64,000 bases of DNA from Haemophilus quentini (GCA_001752465.1 MDJB01000057.1:30346-94345); one strand, 5' to 3'; positions 18,905-29,002 are shown, numbered from the stretch's first letter. Program-made: numbers and translations. Notes: generated from the sequence alone by a model not told the origin.

Positions 18905-19110
18905 AAAATAAATAATGATAACTTGCCTTCCCCTGCTTGCGGGGGGAGATGCCCAAAGGGCAGAAGGGGGATATAGGGATATTCGAAATAAAATTTTGGA
19001 ATGATGAAATATTAAAAAATAGATAATGTACCTAAAACAATTTAGGTTGAAATTGAACATTCCCCTCTCAGCCTTCGGCAGTTTCTCCTATAAATAAATG
19101 GAGTTGAGAG
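18905..19110 (+). pseudogene. Internally deleted, decayed second copy of the DUF559 element
   Basis: Bases 18905-18993 match 18421-18509 without gaps and differ at only 6 positions of 89. Bases 18994 onward then match the end of the gene from 18773, with a 2-base deletion and substitutions, through a decayed right repeat ending near 19110. About 263 bp of the gene are missing and no frame survives. Because the copy includes the AAAATAA that ends ydiJ in copy 1, a tandem duplication followed by deletion is the simplest origin. Confidence 0.75.
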
Positions 19111-19133
19111 AATAAATAACAGGAATAGATCAA

Positions 19134-19550
19134 ATGCGCTGGAAAAAAATTTTTACCCTTGAAAACTTAAATCAACTTTGCTCCAACAGTGCAGTTAGTC
19201 ATCTTGGAATTGAAATTTCTGCTTTTGGCGAGGATTGGATTGAAGCGACAATGCCAGTGGATCATCGTACTATGCAGCCGTTTGGTTTCTTGCATGGAGG
19301 GATTTCGGTTGCTTTAGCTGAAACAATTGGTTCTCTTGCTGGTTCACTTTGTTTGGAAGAAGGCAAAACTGCGGTGGGATTAGATATTCACGCCAATCAT
19401 CTTCATCCAGTTCGTTCAGGTAAAGTAACCGCGAGAGCCACGCCACTTAATTTAGGCAGAAATATCCAAGTTTGGCAAATTGACATCCGCACAGAAGAGA
19501 ATAAACTTTGTTGTGTTTCTAGATTAACCCTTTCCGTAATCAATTTATGA
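19134..19550 (+). CDS. Hotdog-fold acyl-CoA thioesterase (MenI/YdiI type)
   Basis: A 138-residue hotdog thioesterase with the family core [18 protein letters not shown], containing the catalytic Glu, and [13 protein letters not shown]. The closest characterised relatives are E. coli YdiI/MenI, which hydrolyses 1,4-dihydroxy-2-naphthoyl-CoA in menaquinone synthesis, and the aryl-CoA proofreading enzyme EntH. AGGAA precedes the ATG. Its TGA overlaps the hemH ATG (19547-19550), so the two are coupled. The MenI assignment is probable, not certain. Confidence 0.8.
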   Translation: MRWKKIFTLENLNQLCSNSAVSHLGIEISAFGEDWIEATMPVDHRTMQPFGFLHGGISVALAETIGSLAGSLCLEEGKTAVGLDIHANHLHPVRSGKVTARATPLNLGRNIQVWQIDIRTEENKLCCVSRLTLSVINL

Positions 19551-20518
19551 CAAAATCCGCAAAAATTGGCGTATTACTTGCCAATCTAGGCACGCCAGAT
19601 AGCCCGACACCGAAGTCAATCAGCCGTTATTTATGGCAATTTTTAACGGATCCTCGCGTGGTCGATTTACCGCGTTGCAAATGGTATCCACTACTCAAGG
19701 CGATTATTTTGCCATTGCGTTCAAAACGCATCGCTAAAAATTATCAAGCGATTTGGACAGAACAAGGCTCGCCTTTACTTGCCATTTCACGACAACAAAA
19801 AGACGCATTACAAGCCTATTTAGATAAGCAAAATATCGATATCCAAGTAGAAATTGCCATGACGTACGGCAATCCATCAATGCAAAGTACGGTGAAAAAT
19901 TTGCTCAAAAATCAAGTTGAGCGAATTATTATTTTGCCACTTTATCCGCAATACTCTAGCTCAACTACGGGCGCAGTATTTGATGCTTTCGCTAACGCCC
20001 TTAAAGAAGAACGAGGATTAGTGCCTTTTGATTTCATCCATTCTTATCATATCGATGAGAATTACATTAATGCTTTAGCTGATTCAATAAAAGTGCGGTT
20101 AAAACCCGATGAGTTTTTGCTATTTTCTTATCACGGTATTCCTTTGCGTTACGAAAAAATGGGCGATTATTATCGTGAACATTGTAAACAAACGACTATT
20201 GCAGTTGTTAATAAGCTGGGCTTAACAGAAAACCAATGGGGAATGACGTTTCAATCTCGCTTTGGACGTGAAGAATGGCTACAGCCTTATACCGATAAAT
20301 TTTTAGAATCTGCTGCAACACAGAACATTCAAAAAATTGCCGTTATTTGCCCAGGTTTCTCCGTTGATTGTTTAGAAACCATTGAAGAAATTGACAAAGA
20401 AAATCGAGAAAATTTCTTAAACAACGGCGGGCAATCTTATCAATATATTCCAGCACTTAATGTAGAGCATGCACATATTGAAATGATGGGGAAATTGATC
20501 CTGGAAAAACTTGCTTAA
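19547..20518 (+). CDS. hemH: Ferrochelatase HemH
   Basis: Inserts ferrous iron into protoporphyrin IX to form heme. The 323-residue protein has [11 protein letters not shown] at the start, [16 protein letters not shown], the catalytic His in LFSYHGIP, and [15 protein letters not shown] near the C-terminus. H. influenzae cannot make protoporphyrin, and a retained ferrochelatase explains its known growth on protoporphyrin IX plus iron. It is translationally coupled to the upstream thioesterase. Confidence 0.95.
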   Translation: MTKSAKIGVLLANLGTPDSPTPKSISRYLWQFLTDPRVVDLPRCKWYPLLKAIILPLRSKRIAKNYQAIWTEQGSPLLAISRQQKDALQAYLDKQNIDIQVEIAMTYGNPSMQSTVKNLLKNQVERIIILPLYPQYSSSTTGAVFDAFANALKEERGLVPFDFIHSYHIDENYINALADSIKVRLKPDEFLLFSYHGIPLRYEKMGDYYREHCKQTTIAVVNKLGLTENQWGMTFQSRFGREEWLQPYTDKFLESAATQNIQKIAVICPGFSVDCLETIEEIDKENRENFLNNGGQSYQYIPALNVEHAHIEMMGKLILEKLA

Positions 20519-20558
20519 TAATAGAAATGGTAAAACGTTTCTAAAATCTTCCGCACTT

Positions 20559-20567
20559 TGCTAAAAT
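20559..20567 (+). promoter_or_regulatory. Extended -10 promoter for cnoX
   Basis: TGCTAAAAT gives a TG dinucleotide one base before a TAAAAT hexamer, about 30 bp upstream of the cnoX ATG. The -35 is poor (TTCTAA), as expected for extended -10 promoters. Confidence 0.4.
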
Positions 20568-20596
20568 CAGCCATTATTTTTTCACAAGGATAAAAC

Positions 20597-21454
20597 ATGG
20601 CTGATTTTCCTTTTATCGTTGACATCAACGAACAAAATCTTACTGAAATACTGCAACAATCCTTAGAAAAACCACTTGTCATCAATTTTTACGCGCCAAC
20701 GCATAAAGAATCATCAGATTTCTTGGCTATACTTGAGCAAGTTGCAGAACAATATCAAGGACAATTTATTCTTGGAAAAGTAAATTGTGAAAAAGAGCAA
20801 ATGATTGCCGCACAATTCCGCATCCAAGCATTGCCAACTACCTATTTATTTAAAGAAGCACAGGCATTAGATGCATTTCCAGGCGCACTTGATAAAGCGT
20901 CATTAATCCAACGATTAAGTATTATTTTACCAAAAGAAGAAGATTTAAAATTCCAGCAAGCGTTAGATTTCTTGCAAGTAGAAAATTATGAGGCAGCATT
21001 GCCATTATTGAAAGATGCATGGGAACTTTCTGATAAGAAAAATAGTGATGTCGCCCTACTCTATGCAGAAACCTATATTGCAATGAAAAAAACGGAGCCA
21101 GCACAGGAAATTCTAAAACAAATTCCATTGCAAGATCGTGATAGCCGTTGGCACGGATTACAAGCACAAATTGAGCTACAAATTCAAGCTGCAGATACGC
21201 CTGAAATCCAACAATTACAGGCCGATTATGCTAAAAACCCAACAGCTGAAATTGCAATAAAACTTGCCGTACAACTTCATCAAGCTGGACGAAATGAAGA
21301 AGCACTGACACTACTTTTCGGTATTTTAAAAACCGACTTAGGCGCGCAGAATGGTGAAGTTAAACAACAATTTTTATCCATTTTAAGTGCAATGGGCAAT
21401 GCTGATCCGTTAACAAATAAGTTTCGCCGATTGCTTTATTCACTGCTCTATTAA
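20597..21454 (+). CDS. cnoX: CnoX (YbbN) thioredoxin-like chaperone
   Basis: A 285-residue protein with an N-terminal thioredoxin fold (about 1-110) and C-terminal TPR repeats. E. coli CnoX is a redox-linked holdase that hands clients to GroEL and DnaK. The site of the thioredoxin CxxC reads PTHKESSDF with no cysteine, so it cannot be a dithiol reductase. One cysteine (Cys64, KVNCEKEQ) is retained near the position of the second E. coli CnoX cysteine. Length and the C-terminal RRLLYSLLY ending match the family. trxB follows 109 bp later on the same strand. Confidence 0.9.
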   Translation: MADFPFIVDINEQNLTEILQQSLEKPLVINFYAPTHKESSDFLAILEQVAEQYQGQFILGKVNCEKEQMIAAQFRIQALPTTYLFKEAQALDAFPGALDKASLIQRLSIILPKEEDLKFQQALDFLQVENYEAALPLLKDAWELSDKKNSDVALLYAETYIAMKKTEPAQEILKQIPLQDRDSRWHGLQAQIELQIQAADTPEIQQLQADYAKNPTAEIAIKLAVQLHQAGRNEEALTLLFGILKTDLGAQNGEVKQQFLSILSAMGNADPLTNKFRRLLYSLLY

Positions 21455-21533
21455 TCGAAAGGTTTATAATTGATAAGGTGTATGGAACAATTTCATACAT
21501 AGCAATTACCAGAATAGACTTAAATTCAATTAA

Positions 21534-22520
<987 letters not shown>

Positions 22521-22534
22521 ATTCTCTAACTAAC

Positions 22535-22566
22535 TCCCCTCTTTTAAAAAGAGGGGAACTTTTTCT
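22535..22566 (+). terminator. Intrinsic terminator of trxB
   Basis: TCCCCTC-TTTT and AAAA-GAGGGGA form a stem, followed by ACTTTTTC. It lies between the trxB stop and the cydD start. Confidence 0.8.
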
Positions 22567-22582
22567 ATATCACGATAAAACT

Positions 22583-24343
22583 ATGAACAAACTTCGCCAA
22601 AAATATTTACAAAAATGGCTTCGCGCACAACAAGAACCTATCAAAAAATTAATGCGCGCAAACATTGTCTTAGCTACACTTTCTGCACTCATTTTAGTTG
22701 CACAAACTTATTTTCTGGCAACGTTGCTTGATAAACTGATTATGCAAAATGTGCCTCGTGATGAACTTATTCCTTATTTTCTCGGGCTAATTATCGGCTT
22801 CGGGATGCGTGCTATTATTTTATGGGCACGCGAAAAAATAGGTTTCCAAAGCGGACAATTATTACGCAACCATATTCGTCAAAAAATTCTGGATAAAATT
22901 CATCTTGTCGGCCCTGCGACAATCAATCAAAAACCAGCTGGAAGTTGGGCAAGCATTATGTTGGAACAAGTAGAAAACTTACATAATTTCTATGCCCGTT
23001 TTCTGCCTCAACAAAGTCTTTCAGCCATTGTTCCAATCGTTATTTTCATTGCTGTATTTCCATTGAACTGGGCTGCAGGCTTAATCTTAATGATTACCGC
23101 ACCGCTTGTTCCTATGTTTATGATCATTGTCGGTATTGCTGCGGCTGACAACAGCCAAAAAAATATGGATACCCTTTCTCGCCTCAGTGCCCAATTTTTA
23201 GATCGCTTACGCGGCTTGGAAACCTTGCGTCTTTTTAACCGCACTTCTGAACAAACGGAGCATATTGAAAATGCCACTGAAGATTTCCGTGAAACCACAA
23301 TGGATGTGTTAAAACTCGCTTTTCTCTCTTCTGCCGTATTGGAATTTTTTACCTCTATTTCCATTGCACTGATGGCGGTCTATTTTGGTTTTAGCTACTT
23401 AGGTCAAATTGAATTTGGTACTTATAATGCACCGCTTACACTTTTCACAGGTTTCTTTTGTTTAATTCTTGCACCTGAATTTTATCAACCCTTACGCGAT
23501 CTGGGCGCTTATTACCATGACCGAGCAGCGGGTATTGGTGCAGCAGATGCCATTGTTGATTTCTTAGAATCCGATTATTTAACCGTTCATCAAAATGAAA
23601 AAACAATTTCTTTAGAAAATGCGGTTGAAATTTCTGCCGAAAATTTAATGGTGCTTTCGACACAGGGTTCAGCATTAACCAAGCCATTAAACTTCCAAAT
23701 TCCAGCAAATCACAATGTTGCGCTTGTAGGACAAAGCGGCGCAGGAAAAACCTCATTAATGAACGTAATTTTGGGCTTTTTACCTTATGAGGGCTCTCTC
23801 AAAATTAATGGGCAAGAACTTCGCGAAAGTAATCTAGCTGACTGGCGCAAACATATTGCCTGGGTAGGACAAAATCCATTGTTACTACAAGGCACAATTA
23901 AAGAAAACTTACTACTTGGCAATATTCAAGCCAACGATGAAGAAATTAATCAAGCGTTAATACGCTCTCAAGCGAAAGAATTTACCGATAAACTTGGACT
24001 TCATCACGAAATAAAGGATGGTGGATTAGGTGTTTCTGTGGGTCAAGCTCAACGCCTTGCCATTGCTCGTGCACTGTTACGCAAAGGCAATCTACTTCTA
24101 CTCGATGAGCCAACCGCAAGCTTAGATGCACAATCAGAAAATCTTGTTTTACAAGCATTGAATGAAGCAAGCCAGCATCAAACTACGCTGATGATTACCC
24201 ACCGAATTGAAGATTTGAAACAATGTGATCAAATTTTTGTGATGCAACGAGGAGAAATAGTACAGCAAGGTAAATTTACCGAATTACAACATGAAGGTTT
24301 CTTTGCTGAACTACTCGCTCAACGACAACAGGATATCCAATAA
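22583..24343 (+). CDS. cydD: CydD, heterodimeric thiol/heme ABC exporter subunit
   Basis: Half of the CydDC exporter needed for assembly of cytochrome bd and periplasmic cytochromes. From the ATG at 22583 (MNKLRQKYLQ) the protein has 586 residues; 38 in-frame codons upstream run through the trxB terminator and are unlikely to be translated. It has an N-terminal six-helix membrane domain, Walker A GQSGAGKTS, Walker B LLLLDEPTASLD and a signature-like VSVGQAQRLAIARA. The stop overlaps the cydC start by one base. Confidence 0.92.
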   Translation: MNKLRQKYLQKWLRAQQEPIKKLMRANIVLATLSALILVAQTYFLATLLDKLIMQNVPRDELIPYFLGLIIGFGMRAIILWAREKIGFQSGQLLRNHIRQKILDKIHLVGPATINQKPAGSWASIMLEQVENLHNFYARFLPQQSLSAIVPIVIFIAVFPLNWAAGLILMITAPLVPMFMIIVGIAAADNSQKNMDTLSRLSAQFLDRLRGLETLRLFNRTSEQTEHIENATEDFRETTMDVLKLAFLSSAVLEFFTSISIALMAVYFGFSYLGQIEFGTYNAPLTLFTGFFCLILAPEFYQPLRDLGAYYHDRAAGIGAADAIVDFLESDYLTVHQNEKTISLENAVEISAENLMVLSTQGSALTKPLNFQIPANHNVALVGQSGAGKTSLMNVILGFLPYEGSLKINGQELRESNLADWRKHIAWVGQNPLLLQGTIKENLLLGNIQANDEEINQALIRSQAKEFTDKLGLHHEIKDGGLGVSVGQAQRLAIARALLRKGNLLLLDEPTASLDAQSENLVLQALNEASQHQTTLMITHRIEDLKQCDQIFVMQRGEIVQQGKFTELQHEGFFAELLAQRQQDIQ

Positions 24344-26073
24344 TGCGCACATTACTTCCGTTTATACGTTTATTTAAATTCGCCAAATTTCCTCTTATTT
24401 TAGGCTTGGTGCTGATGATTTTAGGATTGGGATCCAGCATGGGCTTACTTACCGTTTCAGGCTGGTTTTTAGCTGCTACAGCCATTGCAGGACTAGGCAC
24501 GCTATTTAACTTTTTCTACCCTTCAGCCAGTGTGCGAGGTTTAGCTATCGGACGAACCGTCATGCGCTATTTTGAAAAAATAGTGACGCATGATGCAACA
24601 TTCCGCATTTTGTCCAAATTACGCGTACAAATATTTGAAAAAATCATTCCTTTAAGTCCAGCGGTATTAAATCGTTATCGTAACAGCGATTTGTTAAATC
24701 GTTTAGTGTCCGATGTGGATACACTTGATAGCCTCTATTTGCGTTTACTTGCGCCATTTTTCACTGCTGCATTTGTAATCATTGCCATGACGATTGGACT
24801 CAGCTTCGTCAATATTCCACTCGCACTTGGTTTAGGCTTATTTTTGTTAATTTTATTAATCATTATCCCGACTGTTTTCTATCGACTAGGACAGCAATTT
24901 GGTGAACGCTTAATCCAAGCACGCGCGACCTATCGAACCCAGTTTTTAGAATTTATCCAAGCACAAGCCGAGCTTTTATTATTTAATGCAGAAGATAAAT
25001 TAAAAGAGAAAATGTCAGCCACAGAAAAAACATGGCAGGAAGATCAAGCCAAAGAAGCCAAATTAAGCGGATTTTCTACCGCTCTTGTTCTTTTTCTAAA
25101 TGGTTTATTAATTTCTGGAATGTTATGGTTTGCAAGTAACGCCGATTTTGGCACAGATGAATACCACACGGCTTATATTGCACTTTTCACTTTTGCTGCA
25201 CTTGCAGCCTTTGAGATCATCATGCCATTGGGTGCGGCATTTTTACATATAGGTCAAGTGATTGCTGCAGCAGAGCGTGTAACCGAAATCATTGAGCAAA
25301 AACCGCTTGTTGAGTTTAATGGTAATGAGGAATTTGAAACAAAAGTGCGGTTAATTTCTGCGAAGGATTTAAGTTTTTCCTATCCAGGGCAAGAAACGCT
25401 TGTATTAAAAAATCTTACATTAGATTTAGAACAAGGCCAAAGAATTGCTATTTTAGGCAAAACTGGAAGTGGAAAATCTTCACTCCTTCAACTTTTAGTA
25501 CGCAATTATGATGCGAATCAAGAAGAGCTTTTATTGGCAGAAAAACCCATTTCCGCCTATTCAGAAGAAACATTACGCCGACAAATTTGTTTTTTAACTC
25601 AACGTGTTCACGTATTTAGCGATACGCTTCGTCAAAATTTACAATTTGCAAGTGCGGAGGAAATTTCTGATGAAAAAATGATTGAAGTGCTACATCAAGT
25701 TGGTTTAAGCAAATTACTTGAGCAAGAAGAAAAAGGTTTAAATCTTTGGCTTGGGGACGGCGGTCGTCCACTTTCTGGTGGGGAACAACGCCGTTTAGGT
25801 TTAGCACGTATTTTACTCAATAATGCGCCAATTTTATTGTTAGATGAACCAACAGAAGGTTTAGATCGCGAAACTGAACGTCAAATTTTACGTTTAATTT
25901 TGCAACATGCCGAAAATAAAACCCTAATTATGGTCACTCACCGTCTAAGTTCAATTGAACAATTCGATAAAATTTGTGTAATTGATAACGGAAGATTAAT
26001 CGAAGAAGGCGATTACAATAGCTTAATCACAAAAGAAAATGGTTTCTTTAAAAGATTGATTGAGCGAGTATAA
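24343..26073 (+). CDS. cydC: CydC, heterodimeric thiol/heme ABC exporter subunit
   Basis: Partner of CydD, 576 residues, with six membrane segments in the first 300 residues, Walker A GKTGSGKSS, signature LSGGEQRRLGLAR and Walker B ILLLDEPTEGLD. Transport of glutathione/cysteine or heme has been reported for the E. coli complex. The one-base overlap with cydD indicates coupled translation. The SRP RNA gene lies convergently 16 bp downstream, with no obvious terminator between. Confidence 0.92.
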   Translation: MRTLLPFIRLFKFAKFPLILGLVLMILGLGSSMGLLTVSGWFLAATAIAGLGTLFNFFYPSASVRGLAIGRTVMRYFEKIVTHDATFRILSKLRVQIFEKIIPLSPAVLNRYRNSDLLNRLVSDVDTLDSLYLRLLAPFFTAAFVIIAMTIGLSFVNIPLALGLGLFLLILLIIIPTVFYRLGQQFGERLIQARATYRTQFLEFIQAQAELLLFNAEDKLKEKMSATEKTWQEDQAKEAKLSGFSTALVLFLNGLLISGMLWFASNADFGTDEYHTAYIALFTFAALAAFEIIMPLGAAFLHIGQVIAAAERVTEIIEQKPLVEFNGNEEFETKVRLISAKDLSFSYPGQETLVLKNLTLDLEQGQRIAILGKTGSGKSSLLQLLVRNYDANQEELLLAEKPISAYSEETLRRQICFLTQRVHVFSDTLRQNLQFASAEEISDEKMIEVLHQVGLSKLLEQEEKGLNLWLGDGGRPLSGGEQRRLGLARILLNNAPILLLDEPTEGLDRETERQILRLILQHAENKTLIMVTHRLSSIEQFDKICVIDNGRLIEEGDYNSLITKENGFFKRLIERV

Positions 26074-26088
26074 GAAAAGAAAGTTGGG

Positions 26089-26200
26089 CGGAAACCTTCC
26101 CAGCTTCTTCTCGGCACACAGTAATTCCGACTTTGGCTGCTTCCTTCCAGACCTGACCGAGTAAACCAGACACCGTTGCGAGAGACCGAGAAGGTTTCCA
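26089..26200 (-). ncRNA. ffs: 4.5S RNA of the signal recognition particle
   Basis: The minus strand of 26135-26158 reads as the universally conserved SRP apical hairpin (GGTCAGGTCTGGAAGGAAGC then AGCC). The whole unit folds into a single long hairpin: GGAAACCTTC (26090-26099) pairs with GAAGGTTTCC (26190-26199) at the base. At about 112 nt it is the short bacterial form. The RNA binds Ffh and targets membrane proteins. A consensus-like promoter lies upstream on the same strand, and a short 5' leader for RNase P removal is expected. Confidence 0.96.
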
Positions 26201-26226
26201 TTGATATCGCAATGCGATTGCGCGCT

Positions 26227-26255
26227 ATTATGCAGAAATTACTGCCGTATTGCAA
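26227..26255 (-). promoter_or_regulatory. Promoter of the 4.5S RNA gene
   Basis: On the minus strand TTGCAA (26255-26250), exactly 17 bp, and CATAAT (26232-26227) are followed by a GC-rich discriminator (AGCGCGC), the arrangement seen at growth-rate-controlled stable RNA promoters. The expected start is near 26220, some 20 nt before the mature 5' end. Confidence 0.7.
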
Positions 26256-26320
26256 AGATTAATTAAAAAGCGCGGTGAATTTGGCGAGAATTTAAGCTAC
26301 ATTTTTAGGATTTTTATGAA

Positions 26321-26788
26321 ATGAACTATCTCCAATACTACCCTACCGATGTTATCAATGGCGAAGGTACAAGATGCATACTTTTCGTCAGTGGATGTAC
26401 GCATGCTTGCAAAGGTTGCTATAACCAAAAAAGTTGGTCATTTTCAGCGGGTGTATTATTTGATGAAGCGATGGAACAACAAATCATCAATGATTTAAAA
26501 GACACTCGCATTAAACGCCAAGGGTTGACGCTTTCAGGTGGCGATCCACTTCATCCCCTTAACGTAGAAACATTATTGCCCTTTGTGCAACGCGTAAAAC
26601 GAGAATGTCCTGATAAAGACATCTGGGTTTGGACGGGTTATAAGCTAGATGAATTAGATGAACAACAACGTGCTATGTTGCCTTATATTGATGTCTTAAT
26701 TGATGGGAAATTTATTCAAGAACAGGCTGACCCAAGTTTAGTTTGGCGGGGCTCAGCAAATCAAATTATTCATCGATTTAAGTTATAA
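26321..26788 (+). CDS. nrdG: Anaerobic ribonucleotide reductase activase NrdG
   Basis: Radical-SAM enzyme that installs the glycyl radical on NrdD for anaerobic dNTP synthesis. The 155 residues contain the cluster motif CTHACKGC (Cys26, Cys30, Cys33), then YNQKSWSF, LSGGDPL and WVWTGY. An upstream ATG (ATGAAATGA) closes at once, so the start at 26321 is secure. It ends in a convergent uptake-signal terminator shared with hpt. nrdD is not in the window. Confidence 0.95.
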   Translation: MNYLQYYPTDVINGEGTRCILFVSGCTHACKGCYNQKSWSFSAGVLFDEAMEQQIINDLKDTRIKRQGLTLSGGDPLHPLNVETLLPFVQRVKRECPDKDIWVWTGYKLDELDEQQRAMLPYIDVLIDGKFIQEQADPSLVWRGSANQIIHRFKL

Positions 26789-26831
26789 AAAGTGCGGTTA
26801 AAAATTCATTTAAAATTTCAACCGCACTTTT
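26788..26831. terminator. Inverted uptake-signal pair, bidirectional terminator (nrdG/hpt)
   Basis: AAAAGTGCGGTT (26788-26799) and AACCGCACTTTT (26820-26831) form a 12-bp stem with a 20-nt AT-rich loop between convergent genes. Each arm holds an exact DNA uptake signal. Confidence 0.8.
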
Positions 26832-26844
26832 CAATAAAATCAAA

Positions 26845-27384
26845 TTATTCTTCTAAAACAACTTTACCGATATAGCCTAAATTACGATGGCGTTGCGCGT
26901 AATCGATACCATACCCCACCACAAATTCATCAGGAATTTCAAAACCAACCCATTCAACAGGCACTTCCACTTCACGGCGAGAAGGTTTATCAAGCAAAGT
27001 ACAAATTGCAAGGCTAGCAGGCTCACGCAAATTCAAAATATCACGCACTTTTTCCAAGGTATAACCCGTATCAATAATATCTTCCACAATTAAAACGTGT
27101 TTACCTTTTATATCGCCGTCCAAATCTTTGGTAATTCGAACGTCGTGATTCGTAGTTATGCCTGTGCCATAACTTGAAGTGGTCATAAATTCAATTTCCA
27201 CAGGTAAATTTATCTGACGAACGATATCCGCCATAAACATAAAGGAACCACGTAAAAGCCCTACAACAACAAGGCTATCGATCTGTTTTTCTTGATAAAA
27301 TTTTGTAATTTGAGCACCTAATTCAGCAATACGAGCATGAACATCGTTCTCTGAGATTAAAACGTCAACGTGGTGTTTTTTCAT
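26845..27384 (-). CDS. hpt: Hypoxanthine phosphoribosyltransferase Hpt
   Basis: Purine salvage enzyme converting hypoxanthine or guanine plus PRPP to IMP or GMP. The 179 residues contain the PRPP loop [14 protein letters not shown], the family segment [11 protein letters not shown], and the C-terminal base-binding region ending GKVVLEE. AAGGAAA precedes the ATG. An RNA-sized promoter-to-terminator unit lies directly upstream on the same strand, so hpt may be read through from it or have an undetected promoter. Confidence 0.94.
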   Translation of the reverse strand: MKKHHVDVLISENDVHARIAELGAQITKFYQEKQIDSLVVVGLLRGSFMFMADIVRQINLPVEIEFMTTSSYGTGITTNHDVRITKDLDGDIKGKHVLIVEDIIDTGYTLEKVRDILNLREPASLAICTLLDKPSRREVEVPVEWVGFEIPDEFVVGYGIDYAQRHRNLGYIGKVVLEE

Positions 27385-27432
27385 TGTGTTTCCTTATGAA
27401 ATGACAGGGGATAAAATCGTTTGCTATTTTAC

Positions 27433-27468
27433 AAAAAAAAGGCTGAAGTTTAAACCTTCAGCCTTTTT
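27433..27468 (-). terminator. Strong intrinsic terminator in the pmbA-hpt gap
   Basis: GGCTGAAG (27441-27448) and CTTCAGCC (27456-27463) form a perfect 8-bp stem with loop TTTAAAC. It is extended by an A5/T5 pairing and ends in eight U on the minus strand (27440-27433). Confidence 0.85.
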
Positions 27469-27530
27469 GAACCCTAACGAATTTACTTTCTACTCTACCT
27501 GTTGGAGCAACCTGCAATCGCTTAACAGAT
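27433..27530 (-). ncRNA. Candidate small RNA or attenuated leader upstream of hpt
   Basis: Between pmbA and hpt the minus strand carries a complete transcription unit: a promoter (27564-27537), about 60 nt with a possible outer helix CTGTT/AACAG, and a strong terminator (stem GGCTGAAG/CTTCAGCC, 7-nt loop, eight T). No start codon with a useful frame is present. I do not recognise it as any riboswitch or known RNA. It could be an independent sRNA, a premature-termination leader of hpt, or part of the pmbA 3' region. Confidence 0.5.
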
Positions 27531-27536
27531 GTGCGT

Positions 27537-27564
27537 ATAGTAGCAGACATTTAGTTATTGTCAA
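27537..27564 (-). promoter_or_regulatory. Sigma70-type promoter in the pmbA-hpt gap
   Basis: On the minus strand a perfect -35 TTGACA (27564-27559), a 16-bp spacer and TACTAT (27542-27537) point toward hpt. The predicted start is near 27530. Confidence 0.6.
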
Positions 27565-27595
27565 TAAGAATAATTCTCAATTTTAAAAATATTTT

Positions 27596-28951
27596 TTAAT
27601 TTCCTGAAATTTTCATCTTATCTAACAGAATAGAACCCGTTTGGATGTTAGAACGATGCTCTATATCATCCGCTACAGTAATCATATTCTTCAACATATC
27701 TTGCAGTTGGCCCGCAATAGTAATTTCGGCAACTGGATATTGAATTTCACCATTTTCCACCCAAAAACCTGATGCACCACGTGAATAATCGCCTGTAACA
27801 ATATTGACACCTTGTCCCATGACATCCGTTACTAACAATCCAGTTCCCATTTGACGTAAAAGTGCGGTCAATCCACCGGCCAAATTTGGCTTAACAAGCC
27901 AGTTGTGAATTCCACCAGCATGACCAGTACTTGGCATACTAAGTTTTTTACCACTATAACTTGTCACTAAATAAGTTTGTAATATCCCGTCTTCAACAAT
28001 TTCACGATCTTGCGTACGAACACCTTCACTATCAAAAGGCGTTGAAGCCAAACGGCGTAATAAATGTGGTTTCTCACTGATATTGAACCAATCAGGTAAG
28101 ACCTGCTTACCCAAATGATCGAGCAAGAAACTCGATTTTCTATATAAACTGCCACCACTTATTGCTGCGGCGAAATGAGAAATAAGACCAGTTGCAACAT
28201 CATTTAAGAAAATAACTGGCACTTCTCGTGTACTCAATTTTTGAGGGTTTAAACGAGAAATAACTTTCTTTGCACAATTTTCGCCAACCCAAATTGGAGA
28301 TTGGAGTTTATCGAATTCACGAGAGATCGTGTATTCGTAATCATTTTCTAAGGCATCTTCTACACCACCAATAACCGAACAAGATAAGGAATAACGGCTT
28401 GATAAATAACTTTGCAACATGCCATGACTATTTCCATACACTTTCACGCCTGTATGTGAATTAAAACTTGCACCATTACTATTTATAATACGCTCATCCG
28501 CCTCTAAAGCCGCCTTTTCAGCCTGAAGTGCAAGTTCTGTTGCTTTATCAACATCCATATCAGCAGCATGATAAAGTTCTAAATCAGGCGCATCAAAAGC
28601 CATTAAATCCTTATCCGCAAGGCCTGTGCAATCATCGGGTGAAGTGTACTTTGCAATAGCAAGTGCGGCTTCCACTGCGTTTCGAATTGCGCCTTCACTT
28701 AAATCTGATGTTGATGCATTGCCTTTTTGTTGTCCCATATAAACGGAAATCCCCAATGCACCATCATTAGTAAATTCAACATTTTCAATTTCTTGCAAGC
28801 GTGTGGATACTGACAATCCACTCACTTTAGTGACGGCGACTTCTGCAGTCGCCCCTGATTTTGTTGCTAATTCAACAGCAAAGCTGACTGCTTGACGTAA
28901 TTCTTGTTCTTGAGCTTTCAAAAGTGCGGTTTGATTTTCGGCTATTTTCAT
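27596..28951 (-). CDS. pmbA: PmbA/TldE metalloprotease subunit
   Basis: A 451-residue member of the TldD/TldE (PmbA) family, which with TldD forms a protease that degrades unstructured peptides and matures microcin B17 or CcdA in E. coli. Typical segments are [19 protein letters not shown] near residues 69-87 and [19 protein letters not shown] near the C-terminus. TldE lacks the catalytic zinc motif, which belongs to TldD, and none is visible here. It is divergent from darP with an 88-bp gap; two uptake signals are inside. Confidence 0.92.
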   Translation of the reverse strand: MKIAENQTALLKAQEQELRQAVSFAVELATKSGATAEVAVTKVSGLSVSTRLQEIENVEFTNDGALGISVYMGQQKGNASTSDLSEGAIRNAVEAALAIAKYTSPDDCTGLADKDLMAFDAPDLELYHAADMDVDKATELALQAEKAALEADERIINSNGASFNSHTGVKVYGNSHGMLQSYLSSRYSLSCSVIGGVEDALENDYEYTISREFDKLQSPIWVGENCAKKVISRLNPQKLSTREVPVIFLNDVATGLISHFAAAISGGSLYRKSSFLLDHLGKQVLPDWFNISEKPHLLRRLASTPFDSEGVRTQDREIVEDGILQTYLVTSYSGKKLSMPSTGHAGGIHNWLVKPNLAGGLTALLRQMGTGLLVTDVMGQGVNIVTGDYSRGASGFWVENGEIQYPVAEITIAGQLQDMLKNMITVADDIEHRSNIQTGSILLDKMKISGN

Positions 28952-29002
28952 TATTTTTTCCCATTAAAAATTTGTCGCATTTTATATTATTTTGAAACTT
29001 TG

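Noticed and set aside
18842..19060. 72-codon minus-strand frame across the decayed DUF559 copy
   Set aside because: It reads antisense through inverted repeats and remnant sequence; no protein-like character.
26013..26255. 80-codon minus-strand frame over the SRP RNA
   Set aside because: It is an accidental translation of the 4.5S RNA gene.
27470..27530. tRNA-like remnant before hpt
   Set aside because: A stretch resembles a D-arm (GGTAGAG) but no cloverleaf or acceptor stem can be formed.
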